A stretch of 64,000 nucleotides of DNA from Nitrospira sp. Lineage in GTDB: Bacteria > Nitrospirota > Nitrospiria > Nitrospirales > Nitrospiraceae. Both the position numbers and the translations under genes were made by a program. Location of the stretch: positions 62,001 through 126,000 of the forward strand of contig VGXG01000001.1 of the NCBI GenBank assembly GCA_016873395.1. Direction: 5' to 3'. Of this stretch, positions 16,537-25,328 are shown piece by piece. The notes below the pieces were generated by a model. That model had not been told where the DNA came from. It searched no databases and saw nothing but the letters and a program-made list of their open reading frames with translations. Each line of letters starts with the position of its first letter. Position 1 is the first letter of the stretch.

Positions 16537-19002
16537 TCATACTTCATCCTCCCCCACCGGCCCGCGGCGCACCAACACTTCGCGCCGCCCGTCACGGCCC
16601 GCCGCCCCTACGATGCCTTCCTCCTCCATCTGCTCGATCATGCGGGCCGCCCTGGGGTAGCCGACGCGCAGACGCCGCTGGATCAGCGAGGCGGAGGCCT
16701 GGCCGGAGGACATCACCAACTCCTTCGCCTGCTCATACACCTCATCCTTGGCTTCTTCCTCCTTTGCCTCCTCCTGTCGCAGCGACTGCAGCTCCTCACT
16801 GTAGCTCGGCACCGCCTGCTTCTTGATAAAGTCCACCACTTCCCAGACATCGTCGTCCGCCACGAAGGACCCGTGCAGGCGGGTGAGCTGGCCGGCCCCG
16901 GAGAGGAAGAGCATATCGCCGCGCCCCAACAGAGCCTCGGCGCCGTTGGCGTCCAGGATTGTGCGGGAATCCGTCTTGGACGAGACTTTAAATGAAATCC
17001 GCGCCGGGAAGTTGGCCTTGATCAAGCCGGTCAGCACGTCCACCGAAGGCCGCTGCGTGGCCAGCACCAGATGGATTCCCGAGGCCCGAGCCATCTGGGC
17101 CAGGCGCGCGATCTTTTCCTCCACTTCCTTGGGCGCCACCATCATGAGATCGGCCAACTCGTCGATCACGACCACGATGTAGGGCAGCGGCGAGGGAGGC
17201 GTTTTCGGCGCGGCGGTCGAGCCGAGCGGCTGAACCGATTCCGGTACCGCGCTCTCCCCCGCCGACAGCCGAGCCTCTTCGGACAGAAACTCCACGGCCT
17301 GTTCCGCCGGCTCCGCTTCTTTCTTCTCGGCTGAGGCCGGCAGGACACCCTGCGCCTCCGCCACCAGCCGGTTGTAGGCATCCACGTTGCGCACGCCGGC
17401 CTCGGCTAGCAGCTTGTATCGCTGATCCATCTCCTGCACCACCCACCCCAACCCGCGTGCCGCTGATTTGGCGTCCGTGATCACCGGCCGCAGCAGGTGC
17501 GGAATGCCATCATAGGATTTCAACTCCAGCATCTTGGGGTCGATCAGGAGCAGCTTGACCTCGTCCGGTCTGGCTGAGAAGAGAAGGCTCATGAGAATGG
17601 TATTGAGCCCGACGCTCTTGCCCGCCCCGGTCGCGCCGGCCACGAGCAGGTGGGGCATGGTCTTCAGGTCGGCGGTGGCCGGCTGGCCGAAGATATCCTT
17701 GCCCAGCGCGAGGGCCAGCTTGGACCGGCCCTGGGCCTTGACGAAGGATTCGCTGGTCATCACTTCCTTGAGCGACACGGTCTCGCGGCACCGGTTGGGG
17801 ACCTCGATGCCCACGACCGATTTGCCCGGCAGCGGGGCGACGATCCGAAGACTCTCGGCTCTCAGCGCAAGGGCCAGGTCGTCGGCCAGGTTGACGATGC
17901 GGGCCACCTTCACCCCCGGCGCCGGCTCGAACTCGTACATGATGACGACCGGGCCAGGGTGGACCTCGGTGACCTTTCCCTCGATCCCGAAACTCAGCAG
18001 CGCCCGCGTCAAGACCTCGGACTGAGCCTTCAGCTCTTCATCGCTCATCCGATCCATCGGACCGGAGGGATCGCTCAGCAGCTCTCCGGGATCCGGCAGC
18101 ACGTAGCCCATCGTCGCCACCCCGGCTGCCACAAGGGGTCGTTCCTCTTCCTCCTCAGGCTCCACGACCGCAACAGACTTCTTGGCAGCCTTCTCCTGAC
18201 TAATAACGGCCGGCGGCTGATCATCATTTAGCGGCACAGGCGTCGCCTCCGTCCGCGCCATCTCAGCCGGTTCGGCAGGACGGTTGATCTTGACCGGCTT
18301 CGGCTTTGACTTCTTCACCTTCTCCGGCCGCTCTGCCCGCTCAGATGGTTCGGGCAGAAGAGCCAACGTGACTTCCTGCAGCATGGCCCACCAGCCGGGC
18401 GCCCGCTGCCAGAGCTCGGCGAGCGACATGGGCGTGGCCAACAGGAGTGAGACGACCAGCCCCGCCAGGATAAGGATGTGGGCGCCGGTGCTGGCGAAGT
18501 AGCTGCGCAAGCCGCCGGCCAGGATCTGCCCGACCGTGCCGCCGGCCATTCCGCGGTAGACCCAGCCGCTGGCGAGGGTCGGCACGGCAACCATTTCGAG
18601 ATGGAGAAGGCCGCTCAGAAACAGGAGAGCCGCCAGAGAGCCGGCGGCGCTGCGAAGCGTGACCGAGAGGGCTCCTTCGACGAAACAGCGGGCGCCCAAC
18701 ATCGCCAGCAGGAAAGGCAAGAGGTAGGCCCCGCCTCCGACAAGCCAGAAGAGACCGGCCGCCAGCGTGGCGCCCACCGTCCCGATCATGTTCTGGGTTG
18801 CGGGAGGAGAGCCCGCGTCAGTGGGGTCGGAGGCAAACAGGAGGCGATCCGTCGGCGAATAAGAAACGAGGCTCAGCAGCGTCAAGAGGCTAAGAGTGAT
18901 CAGCAGGACGCCGGTCACTTCATGTTTCAGAGGGGAGGATTCACGAGAAGCCGGGCGGGCGTCGCCGCGCTTCGCCGTGGTGGATACACCCATGCGCGGC
19001 AT
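16537..19002 (-). CDS. ftsK: DNA translocase FtsK
   Basis: Septal DNA pump for chromosome segregation. The N-terminal ~190 residues hold four transmembrane segments, followed by a short Lys/Pro/Glu-rich linker (about 215-300) and the motor domain: LVAGATGAGKSVGLN (Walker A), IVVVIDELADLMM (Walker B), LATQRPSVDVLTGLIKANFP. A 50-residue Ala/Glu/Pro insert lies just before Walker B. The C-terminal gamma winged helix (VMSSGQASASLIQRRLRVGY) reads KOPS-type sequences in relatives. The start is uncertain: ATG 19002 or 18993; an in-frame TTG at 19029 is less likely. It is followed by a palindromic element and lolA. Confidence 0.95.
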   Translation of the reverse strand: MPRMGVSTTAKRGDARPASRESSPLKHEVTGVLLITLSLLTLLSLVSYSPTDRLLFASDPTDAGSPPATQNMIGTVGATLAAGLFWLVGGGAYLLPFLLAMLGARCFVEGALSVTLRSAAGSLAALLFLSGLLHLEMVAVPTLASGWVYRGMAGGTVGQILAGGLRSYFASTGAHILILAGLVVSLLLATPMSLAELWQRAPGWWAMLQEVTLALLPEPSERAERPEKVKKSKPKPVKINRPAEPAEMARTEATPVPLNDDQPPAVISQEKAAKKSVAVVEPEEEEERPLVAAGVATMGYVLPDPGELLSDPSGPMDRMSDEELKAQSEVLTRALLSFGIEGKVTEVHPGPVVIMYEFEPAPGVKVARIVNLADDLALALRAESLRIVAPLPGKSVVGIEVPNRCRETVSLKEVMTSESFVKAQGRSKLALALGKDIFGQPATADLKTMPHLLVAGATGAGKSVGLNTILMSLLFSARPDEVKLLLIDPKMLELKSYDGIPHLLRPVITDAKSAARGLGWVVQEMDQRYKLLAEAGVRNVDAYNRLVAEAQGVLPASAEKKEAEPAEQAVEFLSEEARLSAGESAVPESVQPLGSTAAPKTPPSPLPYIVVVIDELADLMMVAPKEVEEKIARLAQMARASGIHLVLATQRPSVDVLTGLIKANFPARISFKVSSKTDSRTILDANGAEALLGRGDMLFLSGAGQLTRLHGSFVADDDVWEVVDFIKKQAVPSYSEELQSLRQEEAKEEEAKDEVYEQAKELVMSSGQASASLIQRRLRVGYPRAARMIEQMEEEGIVGAAGRDGRREVLVRRGPVGEDEV

Positions 19003-19062
19003 GGTAGCACAGCAGAAAACCGATTTCAAAGCGAGCCACGACCGTTCCCCGCCTCCGCCGAC

Positions 19063-19854
19063 CTAACCCAAGGCATCGGCGAGGGCGGCAAACTCCTCGA
19101 TCGACAGGGTCTCGGCTCGCCGGGACGGGACGATCCCGGTGCGCGCCAGCGCCTGGGCGACCTGCTGAGCAGGCAAGCCCTCATCGCGCAGGGAGTTGGC
19201 GAGGGTCTTCCGCCGATGGGCGAAGGCGGCCCGCACGGTCTTGGTAAAGCGGGCTTCATCCTCCACCGGAACGACAGGCTGTCTTCGCATGACCAGGGAG
19301 ACGACGGCTGAGCCGACGTCCGGCTTTGGGCGGAAGCAGTTCAGCGAAACTTGAAAGGCGAGGGACGTCTCAGCCGCAACCTGCGTCAGCACAGACAGGA
19401 TGCCGTAATCGCTCGATCGGGGCGTTGCCACCAGCCGTCTGGCCACCTCGGTCTGGAGCATCAGGACCATCCGGTCGATCCGCTGCCTGGCTTCCAGCAG
19501 CTTGAACAGGAGCGGCGTGGACAGATAATAGGGGAGGTTGGCCACCACGACCGTCCCCTCGGGCAGCGACGCATAGGGAAATTCCAGCGCATCGCCGAGC
19601 CTGAGGTCGAGATTCCGACAATCGCTAAGCTGATCCTGCAGGTAGTCTCCCAGCTTCTTGTCCAGCTCGACTGCGATGACCCGTCTGGCCGCCGCACAGA
19701 GAGGTCTGGTCAGGATCCCGCGCCCTGGTCCGATTTCCAGGACTGTCTCCTCAGGCTGTAGTCTTGCCAGTGCCACGATCTTGCGGACAATGTTGGGATC
19801 AACCAGGAAATGCTGGCCAAGGCGCTTGAGGGGAGGAGGGGGGGAAGAAGGCAT
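19063..19854 (-). CDS. rsmA: 16S rRNA dimethyladenosine transferase (RsmA/KsgA)
   Basis: 263 aa. Dimethylates the two adjacent adenosines near the 3' end of 16S rRNA. Family motifs: LGQHFLVDPNIVRKIV, VLEIGPGRGILTRPL (SAM motif I), VIAVELDKK, VVANLPYYLSTPLLFKLL (catalytic NLPY) and the C-terminal KTVRAAFAHRRKTLANSL. The ATG at 19854 gives a slightly extended MPSSPPPPLKR leader. It lies 60 bp upstream of ftsK on the same strand. A few heptads (GTGATGA type) precede the start. Confidence 0.96.
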   Translation of the reverse strand: MPSSPPPPLKRLGQHFLVDPNIVRKIVALARLQPEETVLEIGPGRGILTRPLCAAARRVIAVELDKKLGDYLQDQLSDCRNLDLRLGDALEFPYASLPEGTVVVANLPYYLSTPLLFKLLEARQRIDRMVLMLQTEVARRLVATPRSSDYGILSVLTQVAAETSLAFQVSLNCFRPKPDVGSAVVSLVMRRQPVVPVEDEARFTKTVRAAFAHRRKTLANSLRDEGLPAQQVAQALARTGIVPSRRAETLSIEEFAALADALG

Positions 19855-19882
19855 CAGTGATGAGTTATGAGTGATGCGACTG
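19852..19882. repeat. Short GTGATGA heptad run
   Basis: CATCAGTGATGAGTTATGAG followed by TGATGCGAC. One arm only; it spans the end of the preceding small gene and the start of rsmA. Confidence 0.6.
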
Positions 19883-20176
19883 CCGAACTCGCTCGGCCAA
19901 GGCTGTCAGAAAATCCCGGTAGACTTCCACATTATCACCAAGCTCTTCCAAAAGATCGTTTGTAAAAGAGGGGCCCGTCTGGATCTCTGCGAATCGCTTG
20001 GCTTCCTCCTGCCCCACATGCTGGGCCAACAAGGGGACCAGCCGCACCTTCCACTTGGCCACGCGCTCGGCCCCCGCCACCGTGTTGAGGTCCTTCGACG
20101 CCCGCAGGAACAGTTCATCCAGTTCTTTGATCTGCGCCTGGATGAAGTCGAGCGCCGCCTGTTTACTGTCGGACAT
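19865..20176 (-). CDS. Hypothetical helical protein
   Basis: 103 aa, cytosolic, mostly alpha-helical and charged (DFIQAQIKELDELFLRASKD near the start; LLEELGDNVEVYRDFLTALA near the end). The start is ATG 20174-20176, supported by AAAGGAG 8 bp upstream; a further ATG upstream would lack a site. It lies between pdxA and rsmA on the same strand and may be co-transcribed. I do not recognise a family. The last codons run into a short heptad repeat (RQSHHS). Confidence 0.6.
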   Translation of the reverse strand: MSDSKQAALDFIQAQIKELDELFLRASKDLNTVAGAERVAKWKVRLVPLLAQHVGQEEAKRFAEIQTGPSFTNDLLEELGDNVEVYRDFLTALAERVRQSHHS

Positions 20177-20215
20177 CCTGGCTGCTCCTTTCAGCACATC
20201 TGACAAGACGTGCGA

Positions 20216-21223
20216 TCACCGCGCTGCCGCCAACCGCGCCGCGAGTTTCATCGCTTCGAGCAAACTGCCGGGATCAGCCACACCCTTGCCGGCGATGTCG
20301 AAGGCGGTCCCGTGATCGACCGAGGTCCTGATGATCGGCAACCCCACCGTCAGGTTGACGCACCGGCCGAAGGCCAGCAGCTTCAGCGGGATCAGCCCCT
20401 GGTCATGGTACATGGCCACAACACCGTCATAGTCACCGCGCACGGCTTTCCCGAACAGAGTATCGGCGGGGAGCGGATCGCTCGCCTGGATGCCGGCCTC
20501 CCTGGCGCGACGCGATGCGGGCAGGATGTGATCTCGTTCCTCATCTCCGAAGAGGCCCGCTTCGCCCGCATGGGGATTCAGGGCCGCCACGCCGATCTTC
20601 GGTCTCGCCACGCCGAAATACTCCCGCAGCGCCCGATCTGCAAGACGAATCGCCCTCCCAATACGCGCTTGCGTCAGGGCCAGCGGCAGGCGTCGGATCG
20701 CCACATGGGTCGTGACGAACATGATCTTCAGCGGCCCTCCCAGGATCATCATCCCGACCTCGTGACTCTGGGTGAGGTCGGCCAGGAGTTCCGTGTGCCC
20801 AGGGTAATCATGTCCCGCCTTGTTGATCGCTTCTTTGTTGATCGGCCCCGTGACGATCGCGTGGATACAATGGGCTCGAGCCAGCTCGACGGCCTTGGTG
20901 ATGAAGGCCACGGAGGCAGCGCCGCACTGTTTCGATATCCTCCCCATCGGGAATCGGCCCAGCGGCCGCTCCAGCGGGTCCAGCACCGGCAGCTCGTCCC
21001 GACGTCCCAGTTGGCTGTCATGTCCCTTGACCGCAACCGTCCGAAGCGGCAGACGGAGGGCTCGCACCGTCCGCTCCATCACCTGCTTCGAGCCGATGAC
21101 CATCGGCCGGCATAGCCGGATGACATCGGGCCGCGCCAGGGCCTTGGCGATCACTTCCGGGCCGATGCCGGCCGGATCACCCATGGTCAGGCCGAGGATC
21201 GGCCGCCGGTCAGCTTGTGGCAT
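20216..21223 (-). CDS. pdxA: 4-hydroxythreonine-4-phosphate dehydrogenase (PdxA)
   Basis: 335-aa NAD-dependent, metal-requiring oxidative decarboxylase of the DXP-dependent pyridoxal phosphate pathway. Motifs: LTMGDPAGIGPEV at the N-terminus, VTGPINKEAINKAGHDYPGHTE (metal and substrate His), FVTTHVAIRRLP, ALNPHAGEAGLFGDEE and VAMYHDQGLIPLKLL (third metal His and Asp). The start at ATG 21221-21223 (MPQADRRPILGLTMGD) matches the family; the frame stays open far upstream but only as an overlap with the antiporter gene. It precedes rsmA, a common pairing. Confidence 0.95.
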   Translation of the reverse strand: MPQADRRPILGLTMGDPAGIGPEVIAKALARPDVIRLCRPMVIGSKQVMERTVRALRLPLRTVAVKGHDSQLGRRDELPVLDPLERPLGRFPMGRISKQCGAASVAFITKAVELARAHCIHAIVTGPINKEAINKAGHDYPGHTELLADLTQSHEVGMMILGGPLKIMFVTTHVAIRRLPLALTQARIGRAIRLADRALREYFGVARPKIGVAALNPHAGEAGLFGDEERDHILPASRRAREAGIQASDPLPADTLFGKAVRGDYDGVVAMYHDQGLIPLKLLAFGRCVNLTVGLPIIRTSVDHGTAFDIAGKGVADPGSLLEAMKLAARLAAAR

Positions 21224-21231
21224 GAATCTTA

Positions 21232-22230
21232 TCAGCCCCCGTACAAAAAGGCGGTAAAGCCCACATAGAGCAACGCGCTCCCGCCCAGCAGCCAGGGCCG
21301 CCAATGACCGCTCCAGAGCAGTTGCGTGAAGCTCAACCCCACCGCCAGTAAGGCGAGGCCCATCGTGGCGAGCGCCGAGGGCGTCAGAGTCCATTCTGTC
21401 CCAATGAGACCGACCGACACGGGAAAGGTCCCCTGGAACACCATCGCCCCCGTCACGTTGCCGACCGCGAGGGTGTCCTTCTTGCGATAGAGCCAGAGGA
21501 AACTGTTGGACATCTCCGGCAGCTCGGTCGCCAGCGGCGCGATGAGCAGAGCCAACAGGAGCGTCGAGACATGCATCACTGCCGCCATTTCCTTGGCCGC
21601 CGTCACGAACAGATGGGCACCGCCGGCCAGCCCCACCAGCCCCACCAGCCCTTGCAGGCCGATCAGGCCGTAGGAAGGCCTGGCCGATTGACGGGCGAAG
21701 AAGAGCGGATCGAGGGCCGCCTCCTCTTGATGCGCGCCGGAAAATTTCAGCTTGACGTAGAAAATATAGAGGGCAACCAGAAGCCCGGCGGCCAGGTAGT
21801 GCAGAGAACGGGAAGGCAGGAATGCGCAGGCCATCGCCAGGCCGTAGGCAACCAGGAAAAACTGCAAGTCGATCCGCACCTCCCCGTAATCCAGGTCGAA
21901 GGTGGGACCCCGCTTGCCGAGCCTGGCATAGAGCAACAAGAGGCCGGCCAGCAGCGGAAGGACGAGCGTGCTGAGCATGAAGGGCGCCCCCAGGATTGCG
22001 CCCAGACCCACTTCCGTCCGCTCCTGGCCCGATCCAAAAAAGATCGCGATAACCGGAATCGAGGTTTCCGGCAGCGTCGTGCCCACCGCAGCAAAAACGC
22101 TCCCGATCGCTCCTTCCGGCACTTTCAACCGCTTGCCCAGCCATTCGATCCCGTTCGTAAACAGCGCACAGCCCCCCAGCGTCACGACCACGGAGGCAAC
22201 GAACAGCAGGGTGTAGAACAGAATCATCAT
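21232..22230 (-). CDS. Sodium/calcium exchanger family antiporter
   Basis: 332 aa, about ten transmembrane segments in two inverted halves. Each half has the CaCA alpha-repeat signature: AAVGTTLPETSIPVIAIF near residue 45 and LLIAPLATELPEMSNSFLWL near 225, both with the ion-binding Glu. It likely exchanges Ca2+ (or another divalent ion) against Na+ or H+. The start is ATG 22228-22230 (or the next ATG); the frame upstream is only repeat DNA and the end of larC. It overlaps the larC stop by 4 bp, so the two may be translationally coupled. Confidence 0.88.
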   Translation of the reverse strand: MMILFYTLLFVASVVVTLGGCALFTNGIEWLGKRLKVPEGAIGSVFAAVGTTLPETSIPVIAIFFGSGQERTEVGLGAILGAPFMLSTLVLPLLAGLLLLYARLGKRGPTFDLDYGEVRIDLQFFLVAYGLAMACAFLPSRSLHYLAAGLLVALYIFYVKLKFSGAHQEEAALDPLFFARQSARPSYGLIGLQGLVGLVGLAGGAHLFVTAAKEMAAVMHVSTLLLALLIAPLATELPEMSNSFLWLYRKKDTLAVGNVTGAMVFQGTFPVSVGLIGTEWTLTPSALATMGLALLAVGLSFTQLLWSGHWRPWLLGGSALLYVGFTAFLYGG

Positions 22231-23456
22231 GGGTGACGAGTGACGAGTGACGAGTGACGAGTTCTGCCCCTTGCCTTTGCGAAGGCGAGCATCGCCTCCT
22301 CCATGATCTCGCGCACCGGCCGCCCCGTCTGCTCCGCGATCTTCTTGCAATCCCGATACTCGGGCGCCGCTTTGACCCCCTGCGCTCCTGTTCGAGCCAC
22401 CTTCACCCGAACGACGCCGCTTCTGGTGCGGACCGTCTCCATATGACGCGGCAGGACCAACCGGCCCACTTCATGCAGCCTGACACCCAGCGTGGTCGTT
22501 TCCCGCATCATGACGCCGACGACCGCCTCGACCTTCTGGCGAGGAGCCAGGGCCGCCAGCAGAACTCCCGGCCGGCCTTGCTTCATGATCACGGGGGTCA
22601 GCGTGACATCCAATGCGCCGGCGACGAAGAGCCGGTCCATGACTGTGTCGTAAACCTGGGGGTTCAGATCGTCCAGGTTCGTCTCCACCTGCACCACCGC
22701 ATCCGACTCGCCGGACGAGAGAGAACCGGACGTCAGGAATGGTTCGCCGAGAAACACCCGCAGCACATTCGGCCATCCATCCAGGTCGGCAGTGCCGGCC
22801 CCATAGCCGATCGTCCTCGGCCGCATCAGCGGCAGAGGTCCGTAGGCCTGCGCCAGCGTGCTCAGGATCGCGATGCCCGTGGGAGTCGTCAACTCCCTGG
22901 TCGGACCGGCGCTGAAGACGGGCACCGAGCGGGCCAGGGCCGCGACCGCCGGCCCCGGCACAGGCAGGAGCCCATGCGCACTGTCAATGGTCCCGGAGCC
23001 GAGATTCACCGGAGACGCGGTCACTCGCTCAATGCCGAGCAGGTGGCAGCCGAGCACCGACCCGACCACATCCACGAGCGAATCCACGACTCCCACCTCA
23101 TGAAACTTGACCTGCGTAGGAGCCACCCGATGGGCGATGCCTTCGGCTCGAGCGAGCCGTTCAAAGACTTCTCGCGATCGGTCCTTCACCGGCGCCGGCA
23201 GCCGGCTCGACCGGATCGTTCGGTGGATCGCGTGGAGCGACAGAGGAGATCGGAAGCCGTCCCGGATCACCACCTCCACCTTGGTCGCATGCAGCCCGCC
23301 CCTTGAGACCCTCTTCGACCGCAACACATACTCCCCCGCCCGCACCGACGCGAGACCCCGGACCAGTCCCTTCAAGGGCAGCCCCGCATCCACCAGCGCG
23401 CCGAGCACCATGTCTCCGCTGATCCCGGAGAAACAGTCAAAGTGAAGATGGGTCAC
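22227..23456 (-). CDS. larC: Nickel-pincer cofactor CTP-dependent nickel insertase LarC
   Basis: 409 aa, intact as a single frame (in some bacteria it is split). LarC inserts Ni into pyridinium-bis-thiocarboxylic acid mononucleotide to finish the NPN cofactor of lactate racemase-type enzymes. Family motifs: HLHFDCFSGISGDMVLGALV at the start, HEVGVVDSLVDVVG, TASPVNLGSGTI, ELTTPTGIAIL and METNLDDLNP-like VETNLDDLNPQ. The C-terminal RTRHSSLVTRHP is encoded by a GTGACGA repeat island and is not part of the family. larB lies 0.9 kb away on the same strand; larA and larE are not in the window. Confidence 0.92.
   Translation of the reverse strand: MTHLHFDCFSGISGDMVLGALVDAGLPLKGLVRGLASVRAGEYVLRSKRVSRGGLHATKVEVVIRDGFRSPLSLHAIHRTIRSSRLPAPVKDRSREVFERLARAEGIAHRVAPTQVKFHEVGVVDSLVDVVGSVLGCHLLGIERVTASPVNLGSGTIDSAHGLLPVPGPAVAALARSVPVFSAGPTRELTTPTGIAILSTLAQAYGPLPLMRPRTIGYGAGTADLDGWPNVLRVFLGEPFLTSGSLSSGESDAVVQVETNLDDLNPQVYDTVMDRLFVAGALDVTLTPVIMKQGRPGVLLAALAPRQKVEAVVGVMMRETTTLGVRLHEVGRLVLPRHMETVRTRSGVVRVKVARTGAQGVKAAPEYRDCKKIAEQTGRPVREIMEEAMLAFAKARGRTRHSSLVTRHP
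22231..22264. repeat. GTGACGA heptad run
   Basis: Four tandem GTGACGA units at the larC/antiporter junction. One arm only; it codes for the larC tail. Confidence 0.85.
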
Positions 23457-23547
23457 TGAAAGTCCTTCGGTTTCACGGCTGGATAAACGGGCTCATCTTA
23501 ACGTAAGCCTTCACCGGACAGCAATCGACAATCAGACAGAAGCTCTC

Positions 23548-23602
23548 AGCGTTCAGCATTCAGCTTATTGAGCGAAGACTGCGCGCTGAACGTTTGTTGA
23601 CA
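23548..23602. repeat. Heptad island (TTCAGCR type)
   Basis: CAGCGTTCAGCATTCAGCTT followed after ~15 bp by GCGCGCTGAACG. This is the only two-arm island found between divergent genes (larC and the secreted protein). Confidence 0.65.
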
Positions 23603-23687
23603 GTCAGGATGCCCTGTGCTATCCACGGGCCTGCCCTCAGCCGGCTGGATGAGTGGAACAACCGTTCGCCGGACCTGGGCCCTGTTC

Positions 23688-24269
23688 ATGATGCACCCAA
23701 TTAGGTCAGAAGGCCCGCCGGCGGCTTCATCGACCAAATCAGGTAGATACTCCCTGGCCTTGCTGGCAAGCCTGATTCTGTGCCTGCTAGGCCTGTTGCT
23801 GGAAGACCAGGCGGAAGCGAAGCACAGGCATGTCCAGCGGCCCCAGCCGGACCTTAAGATTCTCTCGATCAGTTCCTCGCCCGCCGCCTATTCCACGCAA
23901 ACCGGCCCGCTCGACTTTTCAATCGAGGTCGAACTGCCCAAGGATCTCGATGGCGCCACCATCTTGGAAGTCTCCTCCTTGATCAGTTCTCCATCCAAGC
24001 GGTCCATGCGATTCCTTTCAACTCGCCGACCGGTGGGAACTCAGGGCCAATCCTCTTCTTCCGCTGTTCAGGCTGCCGAGGCCCAACTGGGGGTCAAGCC
24101 CCGCATGGCCGTGACGCTGACATGGGACGGCACGGACCAAAGCCGGCAACTGGTGGACCGCGGAAGGTACCACTACGAAGTGCGAGCGAAGCTCCTGGCT
24201 GCCGGAGAGAAGGGACCCAGAACCCAAATGGTGTCCTGGCCGATGCGCGGCGTCGTCGAAGTGAAATAA
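23688..24269 (+). CDS. Secreted protein of unknown function
   Basis: 193 aa from ATG 23688. A signal peptide is clear (SLALLASLILCLLGLLLEDQAEA, cleavage near 42). The mature part reads as beta-rich: DLKILSISSSPAAYSTQTGP, FSIEVELPKDLDG, MAVTLTWDGTDQSRQLVDRG, YHYEVRAKLLA. The WDGTD...V..G.Y.Y pattern is like the Ig-like FlgD/T9SS-type domain that follows WDG(T)...G.Y, but I would not name a family. It sits alone on the plus strand between larC and larB. Confidence 0.7.
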   Translation: MMHPIRSEGPPAASSTKSGRYSLALLASLILCLLGLLLEDQAEAKHRHVQRPQPDLKILSISSSPAAYSTQTGPLDFSIEVELPKDLDGATILEVSSLISSPSKRSMRFLSTRRPVGTQGQSSSSAVQAAEAQLGVKPRMAVTLTWDGTDQSRQLVDRGRYHYEVRAKLLAAGEKGPRTQMVSWPMRGVVEVK

Positions 24270-24352
24270 GGCATGGCAAGGGGCCAGAGGCAAGAGGCGA
24301 GGGGTCGGATCATCTTCCCTCTAGCCACGAGCCGCTCGCCGCTCGCCATTTT
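24270..24352. repeat. Island GGCAAGA / CTCGCCG between convergent genes
   Basis: GGCATGGCAAGGGGCCAGAG then GCAAGAGGCGAGG on the left; CTAGCCACGAGCCGCTCGCC on the right. The right arm encodes the last larB residues (ENGERRAARG). Confidence 0.7.
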
Positions 24353-25100
24353 CAAGCCCGAGTATATTGATCCGGTGCGCCAGACATCCAGCGCCGAATC
24401 CGTTGTCGATGTTCATCACACCCACACCGGACGCGCAGGAATTGAGCATCGTCAGCAGGGCCGCCAGGCCCCCGAAACTCGCCCCATAGCCCCGGCTGGT
24501 GGGCACTGCAATCACCGGCCGGTCCACCAGCCCGCCGACCACGCTGGGGAGCACCCCGTCCATCCCCGCTACCACCACCAGCGTGCGAGCTCGCAGCAGT
24601 CGGTCGTGCCGCGTCAGGACACGGTGAATGCCGGCCACACCTACATCATAGAGTACCTCGACGTGGCTGCCCATTGTCTCAGCCGTCACCCGCGCCTCTT
24701 CCGCCACCGGAATGTCGGCGGTCCCCGCCGTCACCACCAGGATATCTCCCTTGGCCTGAGGCCTCCGTCGTTGCACCACCAGGCAGCGTGCCAGCTCATG
24801 ATAGACGGCCCGCCGATCGAGCTTCGCAAGCGCGCGGGCCACGTCAGGCTCGACCCTGGTTGCCAGAAGAGGCCCGCCCTTTTCCAACAGGCCCCGCGCG
24901 ATGGCCAAAATTTGCGCGCGGGTCTTGCCTTCGCAGAAGATCACTTCCGGAAACCCTTGCCGGATCGACCGGTGATGGTCCACAGAGGCAAAACCCAGGT
25001 CTTCGTAGGGGAGGGTCCGTAACCGCTCCATGGCTTCCGCCACAGCGAGCTTTCCGACCCGCACCTCTTTCAGCAGCTTCTTGAGGAGATCATGATCCAT
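24321..25100 (-). CDS. larB: Nickel-pincer cofactor biosynthesis protein LarB
   Basis: 259 aa. LarB carboxylates nicotinic acid adenine dinucleotide at C5 and hydrolyses its phosphoanhydride, the first step of NPN cofactor synthesis. The C-terminal two thirds is the PurE-like (AIR carboxylase) fold: ILVVTAGTADIPVAEEA, YDVGVAGIHRVL, VVVAGMDGVLPSVVGGL, PVIAVPTSRGYGASFGGLAA and LNSCASGVGVMNIDNGFGA. The N-terminal helical part (LLKEVRVGKLAVAEAMERL) is also typical. It is 35 bp downstream of a TIR element. Together with larC it makes the pathway two thirds present here. Confidence 0.93.
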   Translation of the reverse strand: MDHDLLKKLLKEVRVGKLAVAEAMERLRTLPYEDLGFASVDHHRSIRQGFPEVIFCEGKTRAQILAIARGLLEKGGPLLATRVEPDVARALAKLDRRAVYHELARCLVVQRRRPQAKGDILVVTAGTADIPVAEEARVTAETMGSHVEVLYDVGVAGIHRVLTRHDRLLRARTLVVVAGMDGVLPSVVGGLVDRPVIAVPTSRGYGASFGGLAALLTMLNSCASGVGVMNIDNGFGAGCLAHRINILGLENGERRAARG

Positions 25101-25134
25101 CGAAAGTCCGCGAACGGAGAGCCCCTCGCTCCTT

Positions 25135-25328
25135 AACCCGCATTATTCATGAACGCTTCTGCTGCAATCGCGGATTCGCGGCTGCGACAAGCCTACCGGC
25201 GAGCGGGCTCGCCGCTTAGTCCCTCAACGTACTGTTTCAAGTACGCCTCGGTCCTTCGCGGCTCCACGCGCCCGTCTCGCTTCGCGACTCCACAATTCCG
25301 CGACGAACCGTCACGAATAATGCGGGTT
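25135..25328. repeat. TIR element copy A
   Basis: About 190 bp with inverted ends TAACCCGCATTATTC and GAATAATGCGGGTTA. Next to the left end comes ATGAACGCTTCTGCTGCAA; the right interior has TTCCGCGACGAACCGTCACG. A clearly related full copy is at 36569. The final TTA is the reverse complement of the gpsA stop codon TAA. Confidence 0.85.

Noticed and set aside
22231-22264. CRISPR array in the tandem heptad islands
   Set aside because: Units are 7 bp with no spacers, the arms are reverse complements of each other, and no cas genes are in the window.
25135-25328. IS element or transposase gene in the TIR elements
   Set aside because: At ~190 bp with no open frame it can at best be a non-autonomous (MITE-like) element; no transposase is in the window.
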